A stretch of DNA of 13,639 nt from assembly GCA_005223375.1 (NCBI GenBank), contig RXOD01005521.1:1-13639 (forward strand). Reading direction: 5' to 3'. This document shows positions 6,440-13,639 of this stretch, one piece after another; within the stretch, counting starts at the first letter, position 1; every line of letters begins with the position of its first letter. This DNA comes from Amoebophrya sp. AT5.2 (lineage: Eukaryota; Sar; Dinophyceae; Syndiniales; Amoebophryaceae). Under the pieces are notes generated by a model. It did not search any database and was not told where the DNA came from. It saw only the letters and a program-made list of their open reading frames with translations. The position numbers and the translations under genes were made by a program.

Positions 6440-9400
6440 TCACACCCTCCCGGTGTACTGGTGTCGCTTTCGGAAGTGTTCGAAGAGTTCCTTCAGGCGG
6501 GGCCGCAGCGCGGGGACGAGCGTCGCGTACAGAACTTGGCGGTCGCGGTCGCCCATCAGGTCAAGCACCGGATTCATCGCGGCCAAGAGTAGTCTCCGCG
6601 CCTCGCTCTGCTCCGCACTCCGGGCCTTGCCCCACTCGTGCTCGCGTCCGAGGTAACTCACCAACAAAGGGCCCGCGTACTTCGACACCGGGAGGGCGCT
6701 CTGTTCCCTGGTGTTTATGTTGAGTTTAAGAAATGATAATGAATCAATGAAGAACAAGAACAAGAAGATGTATGCCAATAAACAATCGAGCAGGGCGTAG
6801 CGAAAGACTCAAGGAGACCGCCTGTGATTCTGTATCTAGTATCTAAAAAACTGTGGGTATCGCAGCAGCAGTACCTGTTGCCCCCCATTTTCGTGCCGCC
6901 GCGCGCGAACACCGCCACGAGCCTGGCGAAGAGCCGCGCCACCTCGACCGGTTTATCTTTTTCGTCCTCGCCATAAAAATTGGTGGTGGTGGTGGTGCCC
7001 GAGCCGGCGAGCCGCAGCATCTCCTGCAGCACCAGCAGCACTAAGTGGGGGTGCTTCGACAGCCAGACGGGCTGGTGTGCGGGAAACGCCTCGCTCTGGT
7101 GCCCGAACACGGCCATCAGGAGTGGGTAGACGACATGCACATGTTTCGAGCAGACGTGGTTCCGTGCAAACCCCAACGCTGCCTGACTCAGGATGACCGT
7201 GTTTCGGTACGACTTCCGCACCCTCGGAAAGAGCACACAGAGCAGCTGCGCGGTGATCGCGGGGTCGTTTTTACCATTGTTCGCATCTTCGCTACTTTTC
7301 AACATCACGAGGTTCTTGTCAACCAAAGCCACTACCCGATCCAAAAAGGCGTACGGAATCAGCTTCGGCTGGCACAGACGGAAAATCACCGCGAGCTGAA
7401 TTGGACTGACTCTGACAAGTTCCGGTTTGCTTGACAACAGCTGCGCGTGGTCCTCGGTGTCCATCTCGGCGAACCTTGCGGCGAAGAAGCCGTTCCAGAG
7501 CTGCGCGGTCTGCTGCGCCAACTTTGTCTCGTAGAAATCCTCGATGGTGTCCAGGGTAAACTTTTTCCGGAGGCGCAGCAGCCGCGCGGTCGTCACTTCT
7601 TCGATCTCAGCGGGCCGATCTGCGGAGCCGACAGCTTCCAGCAGTTCGACGCACGGACCGAAGGTCTCGGCGTACAGCCTCCGCAAGTCGACGACGCACG
7701 AAGAACCGAGGGGGGCCTCGGGCGGGTTCCTAGAGTGGGGGTCGTCCTTGTTCGGGCCATCATCTTCGCGCGAGTCCATCAGGCAGGTACGCGAGGTGTG
7801 CATGGCTGTTGAATATTCGCCGTTGTCGTTCTTGTACCTCCCGCTGGTCGTCGTCGTGGTGCCCCTGCCCAGCACTAAGGGAGCTAGCAGCAGCAGCCAC
7901 TGCCGATATTCGCCGCCTTCAAGAATTCCCGGAAAATATGCCACTTCCTCTTTCGCCGCCTTGAAGAATTCCCGGTCAATCACAAACGCTCTTGTCGAGC
8001 ACCGCGACAGGAATTCCAAGCCGTTGTCGGTCGTTTCGTGCATGAGGACGGCACACACCAAGCGCAGCAGGTGGTTGAATACGAAGACGAACGATGATGA
8101 GTGGCCACATTCTGCTGAAGATCCGAGGGAAACAAAAACGCCCTCCCTTGGCAGAAGCCTCTCCACGAGGCACAGCAGAGAGCTTTTGGCGCGACCACAC
8201 TCAGGAGCGAGTCCTGGGGCGGCCGAGCCTTCACGACCTCCGCGACAGGACTCGCTGATGGCTACGCAGGCGTCCACCAGATTGAGGGTAGCAGAAGCTC
8301 GTCCCGCCTCCCAAGAAAAAGAAGAACCCCAGCCCAGGGGCGGCGTGCTGTTCTTCACGCCTGGGAGACCCACACGGAGGCAGGTCGGACATCCCGATAT
8401 GTCGGCACAAAACAATTGCACGTGCCCACGTTCGCGCAGCTTCGAAGCCACATCTTCTTTCGGAACTGTATTGCTGGAGTCCGAGGATTTCGGCGGGGGC
8501 AATTTCGGTTCCAAAGCGTCGACAACCAGCACGACCAGCTGGCGGTAGAGCTTTGCCGCGACCTCGTCGGCATCTTCTCCTCCGGGCAACCGGGCAAGCA
8601 GCTGAATCTTCTGCAGCGGCGCGAAGTTTGGACAGGAGTCTTCCGTCATCCGGTGGATAAGGTCGCGGCAGAAATTCAACGCTTCACGCGGGACGCTCAG
8701 AAGGCCGCGCAGCAGCTGCGAAACCTCGTAGTTTAAGTTTTCGCGAACAAGTTTTGAGCTCGAGGACGCGCAGGCGTCTCCGCGCTCGAGGAGCTTTTCC
8801 GCCAACGCGCGCACAGAGTGGCTCAATGCCGCTGGATCGTCTTGGCCCGCCACACAGAGAGCATCAGGAAAGTAGCTCGTCTCCTCGACGTGCTCGTCCG
8901 CCTCCGCCAATGCTAAATCCTTCGAAGATGCAGCACCATCATGCTTTTCATGATTGTTTTTCATCTCGTCCTGCTGCAGTATTCGAGATGGGAGTTGTGA
9001 CACCGACACCAACACCTCGAAACGATCCCTAGACACGACCCTTGCCTGGTCGTCCGCTCGGTCATTTGGTGCACCATCCGCTTTCTTTTCATTTTCCGCC
9101 GCCAGCATTTCCGTCGCGCGGTCCAGGCCACGCTGGATCATTTTCTGTGCGGCATGGGCTTCAGACAACGTTTCCAACGGCATCCACTGGCAAAGGTCGT
9201 GCGCGAACCGGCAAAACGCACTTAGGAGACTTGGGCGAGAGGCACAAAGATGTTCCAGTAGCGATACCTCCACGCCTCTACCACGTCCTGACGCTTTTTT
9301 ATAATCGGCGACCTTGCGCAGAAATGGCTTCAGCACCTTGAAGCACAAAGGTGCGCACGCTTCCGTGAGCGCAAAGCGCGATCGCAACATGGCTTCGACG

Positions 9401-11760
9401 ACCGACGCGGCGGCCGCTCTCGCCTTCTCCGAGGACTCATTCCGCTTCTCCGCGGTCCTGATCGTCTTCCCAAGGACTTTTGACGACATTATGTCCACGA
9501 GGAACGGCTGTACTTGCACGCTCTGGAGACGCGCCAACGACCGCTGCACAAGGAGGAGGAACTCCTCAGAATGAAACATACAAGCTGCCGCATGTTGTCG
9601 ATGATTTCCTCGGACATCAAGGGGACCACAAGAACTACCTTCGACGGCCGCATCCCGAACGACCACCTCCCCCCAGCACTTCTGAAGTAGATGCTCCATT
9701 AGACTGCGAAGGACTTTTGTTGTCTCCGAGAGGTCCGCATGCACGTCGAGGACGGTCCCGACAAACCGGAGCGCGCCGTCTGGCTCGAGCTCGGCCGAGG
9801 ACGCGAGCTCCCCCCACAAGGAACCGTTCTCCGCCAAAATCGTTTTTCCGAAAACCGTGTGGTCGATCCTCATTACCAACGCCAGCACACGCCAACAGTG
9901 GAAAAGGAGCCGCTCTTCACCATGCTCTGACCCCGCGCGGCCGGGGTCAGTAGAGCTGCTCCCTGCAGCTTTGGAAGATTTTTCGCGCAGACTTGCAGCT
10001 GACAGACTCTCCCTAATGCGGCCCCGGGTCGTTTTCTTGAGCTCTGCGAGCAGGTCCTCGGTTTCCCGCTCTTCCCGTTTATTTTCCGACGGCGCGTACC
10101 CATTGTGCTGCCTCGCCACGTCCCAGACGTTGCCGAGACAGCGAAACACGTCCGCAGCCGTGGAGGACTCGTCCCCCTTCGCCGCTTGGAACAAGATGTC
10201 CTGTATTTCCTCCAGCAAGATCTGTTTCGGCTTAAGTGGCTCTTTTTTTCCATCGTCCACACCGCGTCGCCGCTTATTGCTTGTGGCGGCTGCGGGCTGT
10301 TGATGTTGTTGGTCTTCCCCTCCGGTGATCGCTCCTTCTTCGTCCGCCATGATCTTCGAAGCCATGGCTTTCGCCGTGCTCGTGCAGCAAACCCGGTACA
10401 CATGCGAGAAGAGCGTCGACAAGCAGCCCCTCCGTATTGCCGCCGCTTTTGCTTTTGCTGATGGCTTGAAGACCGGGTCCTCGTCCTCGGTGGACGAGGA
10501 AAGGGAAAGAACCATCTCGCGGAGTTTCTCGAAAAAGACCTTTTGGTAGCAGCGGTACTCGTCGCGGTTCGCGCGGCCGGCGAGCTTGGCCCGCTTGCTC
10601 GAGTGCAGCATCCCAAACCCGGAGAACAGATGCTCCCGTCGAAACAGCTCCCCCAGCACCGGGGTCGCCGCCTCCATCAAGCGGAACGCGAACGCATCAG
10701 ATCTGTCCGTGATTTTGTCATCTTTAGCTGTGCACGCGTCCGCGGCGAGCGCCAGGAAGGGCAGGAAGGCCGTGACGACGGAGTGGAAGCACTGGCGCCG
10801 CCGCCACGTTGTCCGCCCGATCGCCGACGAGTACAGGCTTGTGGCCTTTGATGCCGCGAAGAAACAGTACTCGTGTACTGAGGAGGACTCGTGTGCTGTG
10901 TCGGTGGAATCCCTGAGGTATCGGAAAGCCCGCGCCTTCCCCTTCGACTGCTGCTTGACGTTGTGCCGCTTGACGTCGTCGTCGTGGTCCTCACCATCAC
11001 TAGGGAGTTTCCTGGCAAAATCTTCCGGAAGCACCGGAGCACCAGCCGAAATTGTCTCGATGGACGCCACCGCGAGCAGGTTTGCTCCGCAGAAGTGCAG
11101 GACCGCCTCCGCAAGCTCGAGGGTGAGCAGCCGGGGCTCACTTACGACGATTTCGGCGTCACCAGGAGCTGCAAGAACGTCTGCAGCGGCGGCCGCGGCT
11201 ATTTCATCTTCGACCTTCTCCACCGCGGTAAGACCAGTCACGAGTCGCAGCATCGCGCCCTCTTCGATTGATGTTCGCCCCTCTTGTTGCACGTCCATCG
11301 CCGCCTTGTTGTCCTGCTGTGTCGGGGCACGCGTTGCCAGCGCTCGCAGGCCGGCCAGCAGAGCTGCTTGCAGCGGAGCCATTGCTGTCTGCTTCAGTCC
11401 CGTAATGGTTTTCCGGATCGTAGCGAACCTTTCGACGGCGGCGGCCAGCTGGTGCCCCCCCGAGAGTGGTCTCACCTCCACCTTCGCCCCGCACCCGCTC
11501 GAGGACACCGAGGAGGAAGAGGAAGCGGTGGTGCGGCTCAACGCCGCCACCAACTCGCACAGATTGCCCGCGTTCTCGAACTCGACTCCACTGCAGCCAT
11601 GCCTGTTTCTTGCTTTTCCCCCGATTCCGACAAGATGCTGTTTGTGAAGACGAACTGCTGCGGCGCCCTGATCGAGGTACCACTGCGCCGATTTTCGCGG
11701 TTCGCACGACACTTCGACTTCGCCGCCGGACGTGACTCCCGTGCTCTCGGAGGATGCCAT
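6440..11760 (-). CDS. Urb2/Npa2-family nucleolar ribosome-biogenesis protein (two exons, 1717 aa)
   Basis: In yeast, Urb2/Npa2 acts with Urb1/Npa1, Dbp6, Nop8 and Rsa3 in the earliest nucleolar steps of 60S subunit assembly. Here exon 1 (11760-6875) and exon 2 (6707-6440) join in phase 2 at R1629 (AG|G), giving 1717 residues; the human protein is about 1500 and the yeast one about 1170. The assignment rests on the C-terminus. After the junction, KYAGPLLVSYLGRE is followed by a helix with MNPVLDLMGDRDRQVLYATL, then RLKELFEHFRKRHQYTGRV at the extreme end. This matches the family's C-terminal domain, which ends in a similar L...Y...(F/Y)(K/Q)(Y/F)xG(K/R)V. The rest is alpha-helical with low-complexity inserts. 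K496-R499 (KRRR in SNKRRRGVDDGKK) is a likely nuclear signal. ATG 11760 is the first in frame. One intron in 5.2 kb makes the gene intron-poor. The large size probably reflects insertions. The family call is from memory of the C-terminus, not a search. Confidence 0.74.
6708..6874 (-). other. Intron of the Urb2-like gene (167 nt, GT-AG)
   Basis: The donor is GGCAACAG|GTACTGCTGC (first base 6874) and the acceptor AACATAAACACCAG|GGAACAG (last base 6708). The intron contains stops in the host frame, a pyrimidine-rich stretch (repeated CTTGTT), and CTTAAACTC 14 nt before the acceptor, a plausible branch site. Splicing restores the family C-terminal domain, which is strong support. Confidence 0.88.
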
Positions 11761-12608
11761 TCTCGTTTCCCTTGTTTATTCCGGTCGAAATAGAAAGTTG
11801 TTGTGGCTCTCTTTCAAAGTGCATCCGCTTTCTCATTTAACCTGCTGATTTTTTGATGTGAAGGTGAACAACGTCGAATCTAGACATAATACATGGCAAT
11901 TCCAGTTCGAGAAAATCCGGGATCCACCTCCAGCACACACATTCTACACCGAAGGGGGTACTTACTAAGACAAAGGAACGATCAGGATCATGATCATCAA
12001 TCAATGATCTTCAATGTAACAAGAATGGAACATGTGATCCAGAAACTCATGAGATCTCAACCCGGGTGTCAACTTCACACAGTGGATCGATCGCGCGACA
12101 TTCGATGAGACGACAAGAACACACCCCAACTGCTGCGCCCCGCAGGAGGGCCAGTACCAACAGATGAATTGAATTGTTTTGTTGTAGAATGAATGTCGCA
12201 TTTTTATTGCGGTAACCAGGACCATCAGCATGAGATTCGCATTTGCAGGTCGCAGTAAATGCCGCGCACGCCAGTCATATTGTACAAGCCCATTCAGGTT
12301 CACAAAAGTGGATGCCACCAACAGCCCGCGATGAAGCGAGCTGAAGCTGCAAAATTATTTCCGAGAAGTATCTACCATGTAAAAAGCCACATCGTGACAA
12401 CTCAACCCGCATGATCATGACGCGCACGCCAAAAAACAAAATCGATTGTTCAATCCGTGTTGATCTATGAATCGGCTCCTGGGTGTAAATCATCGGCGAC
12501 ACCACGCAACAAGCTGTTAAAACAGAAGAAACAAGGTGTAGCTGAAGGAGCAGGAGGCCGTGCAGCGGCAGCACCAGCTGCTATCATGTACTATCGTGAT
12601 CGTGTTGA
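11761..12608. other. Spacer upstream of the Urb2-like gene; leader with a donor-like site, no supported gene
   Basis: No long frame with coding character exists on either strand. On the minus strand a consensus GTAAGT (11965-11960) lies 205 nt upstream of the Urb2-like ATG and could begin a leader intron; possible acceptors are the AG sites near 11840. The 11990-12020 stretch contains overlapping ATGATC/GATCAT palindromes. A 60-codon plus-strand open frame ending at TAG 12610-12612 has an Ala-rich end (AEGAGGRAAAAPAA) but no ATG, so I do not call it. Confidence 0.45.
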
Positions 12609-13263
12609 TTAGGCTTTTTTCGGCGCTGGGAAGTTCCAGGGGTCCTCACGAGAATTTCGCTTCCACTGGTCGCCCGTAATGCCGCCGCCCTGACCACCTC
12701 CGTAAAACATGTATTTGGTTCCTGGCTGTGGCTTGTGAGTACCTTGTGTTAGTTTGTAGTCGTGGTCGTAGAGCATCAACAAACAAGCACCGCACCGAGT
12801 TGTCCGAGTTCCAACCATCAAACTAAGTACACTCGATCAGCAGCGGAAGAGGACGTAAACAAAGCAGAAGTGGAAGTCAGGACTGCTCTAAGAAACAGAT
12901 GAAGATTAGTAAAGTATGTTGTACTTACATGAGAAACTAAAACTACACAGTAGATGGGGTACTACTAAAGCCAGCAAGTTGGCGTAAGTACATGCGTCCT
13001 GGACGGTCTGCGATGCGACGTACTCGCCGATTCTTGCGCAGATTTCCGTGATTGCGGGCGCCTCCTGTCGCTTCGCCGGTCCCGTCTTCGCGCCGCGGTT
13101 TTGCTTCACCATGGTGCCCTTGAACATCTGTGATCAATCAACAGCATCACTGAGCACGAAATCATGGTTGAGATCCCGCCGGGTCGTGCGGAACTTCGTT
13201 CTTGCGAAGAAGAAGTGCTTAGTACCAAGAATAGAAATAGATATTACTTGCTTCAAGAATCAT
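12609..13263 (-). CDS. Small multi-exon gene of unknown function (exon boundaries uncertain)
   Basis: Two parts look coding. The 5' part, in frame with ATG 13112 (MVKQNRGAKTGPAKRQEAP... to EYVASQTVQDA, about 13112-12990), has GC-rich third positions. The 3' exon ends at TAA 12611-12609 and encodes PGTKYMFYGGGQGGG then ITGDQWKRNSREDPWNFPA plus PKKA, starting at 12725 if the CACAG acceptor is used. Between them sits a good 41-nt intron (12928-12888), and upstream another (13247-13201) that would add an exon starting at ATG 13263. The middle exon is unclear; one route joins 12887-12832 through a GT at the GATCGA|GTGTAC site. I recognise no domain. The C-terminal exon is Gly-rich and ends in a Trp/Pro motif. 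The exact protein cannot be fixed by eye. Confidence 0.42.
12888..12928 (-). other. Probable short intron (41 nt, GT-AG)
   Basis: It starts GTAAGT, has TTTACTAAT as a branch-site-like motif, then a pyrimidine tract ending TTTCTTAG. All four splicing signals are near consensus within 41 nt. AGCAG just downstream offers a second acceptor. Confidence 0.6.
13201..13247 (-). other. Probable short intron (47 nt, GT-AG)
   Basis: It starts GTAATATC, has GGTACTAAGC (a TACTAAG branch-site-like motif), then CTTCTTCTTCGCAAG. Flanking coding sequence is weakly supported, so this intron is inferred mainly from its own signals. Confidence 0.5.
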
Positions 13264-13383
13264 CGACGTGGACGACTACGCCCATGCATCGCCTGCACCA
13301 ACAGACATCCACATCAAAATCACGTATCAATCAAAATCAATGATCGATCAATACTACTAGCTTCTGAGGATGTTGGGTGGTAA

Positions 13384-13639
13384 CTAAAGTACCGACTGAT
13401 GGCTGCTTGTGTCGCTCCAGGTGTCGAAGTCTTTTTCCGGCTCCACGCCGTCGTACGGCTCCTTCCCGCGGATTTCCTCCATGCGCTTGAAGTACTTCAC
13501 GCGGCCGATGACCGCGGTGGCGTAGGAGTCCCGTTACAGGTCAAAACAATGCATCTTTCGTAACATCTTTCGAAAACTGAACGTCACAACTTGCTCCCGG
13601 TGCCGGACGCCTTCCCCCGATGTCGGACGCGAAGCGTCC
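13384..13639 (-). CDS. Partial gene of unknown function, 3' end (5' end off the window)
   Basis: The last exon is clear: from 13533 to TAG 13386-13384 the frame encodes 49 residues including VKYFKRMEEIRGKEPYDG and EKDFDTWSD. This is charged and has codon use typical of the window. I do not recognise the family. Upstream in the same frame is TAA 13536-13534, and before it the frame is open again to the right edge (…TSGEGVRHR…). So a 5' exon probably lies at 13639-13599, with an intron between. One option is a segment flanked by GGGA copies (13598-13595 and 13532-13529, 66 nt apart). Another is GT-AG from 13590 (CAA|GTTGTG) to the AG of GTGAAG before TACTTC, also phase 0, which would remove the first residues of the exon listed here. 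Confidence 0.55.

Noticed and set aside
7544..11647. Several plus-strand frames of 100-353 codons
   Set aside because: All are antisense to the single long Urb2-like exon, which has an uninterrupted frame of more than 1600 codons.
12990..13263. In-frame TGA codons read as selenocysteine in the small right-hand gene
   Set aside because: No selenoprotein motif surrounds them, no SECIS-like element was seen, and splicing explains the breaks more simply.
1..13639. tRNA, rRNA, snRNA, spliced-leader RNA genes and CRISPR arrays
   Set aside because: A visual search for T-loop, U6-like, spliced-leader-like and regularly spaced repeat sequences gave only isolated partial words such as GTTCGAG inside coding DNA. 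No complete structure was found.
13625..13639. 6-bp hairpin with 3-nt loop at the right edge
   Set aside because: GGACGC/GCGTCC lies in probable coding sequence of high GC and is short enough to be chance.

Overview
The window looks like nuclear DNA of a unicellular eukaryote. Long GC-rich, low-complexity-rich coding frames are interrupted by spliceosomal introns of two size classes (about 41-47 nt and 167-225 nt). They are separated by AT-richer gaps of 0.4-1 kb. All three standard stop codons end convincing reading frames (TAA, TAG, TGA), so a standard code is in use. Every gene I can support lies on the minus strand, so the window reads as a unidirectional cluster from right to left. That layout, the Ala/Ser/Arg-rich proteins and the odd intron candidates would suit an alveolate such as a syndinian dinoflagellate. 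This placement is an inference of low confidence; no rRNA, tRNA or spliced-leader sequence was seen to test it.

Layout from right to left, in the direction of transcription. The right edge (13639-13384) holds the 3' end of a gene of unknown function, with a possible non-canonical intron. Positions 13263-12609 hold a small multi-exon gene of unknown function with canonical short introns. Positions 11760-6440 hold a two-exon gene for a 1717-residue protein whose C-terminus matches the Urb2/Npa2 family of nucleolar 60S-subunit assembly factors. Positions 5869-3674 hold a gene for a disordered, low-complexity protein of 656 residues (731 if an in-frame, stop-free 225-nt intron is retained). Positions 3189-2731 hold a compact Erv1/ALR sulfhydryl oxidase of the mitochondrial intermembrane-space disulfide relay. 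Positions 1583-1 hold the 5' part of a gene for a repeat-bearing membrane protein that continues off the left edge. The gaps 1584-2588, 3190-3673, 5870-6439 and 11761-12608 hold no gene I can support, only short inverted repeats, splice-site-like motifs and orphan open frames.

The genes do not form an obvious pathway. Two are housekeeping: ribosome assembly and mitochondrial oxidative folding. The others are lineage-specific proteins I do not recognise. The most interesting observations are: a large inverted repeat inside the 731-codon frame; an Erv1 that has lost both cysteines of the family's structural disulfide and carries a CX4C pair at its N-terminus; two introns in different genes that share both their 5' and 3' end sequences; and two stretches where reading frames join best across segments flanked by short direct repeats instead of GT-AG.
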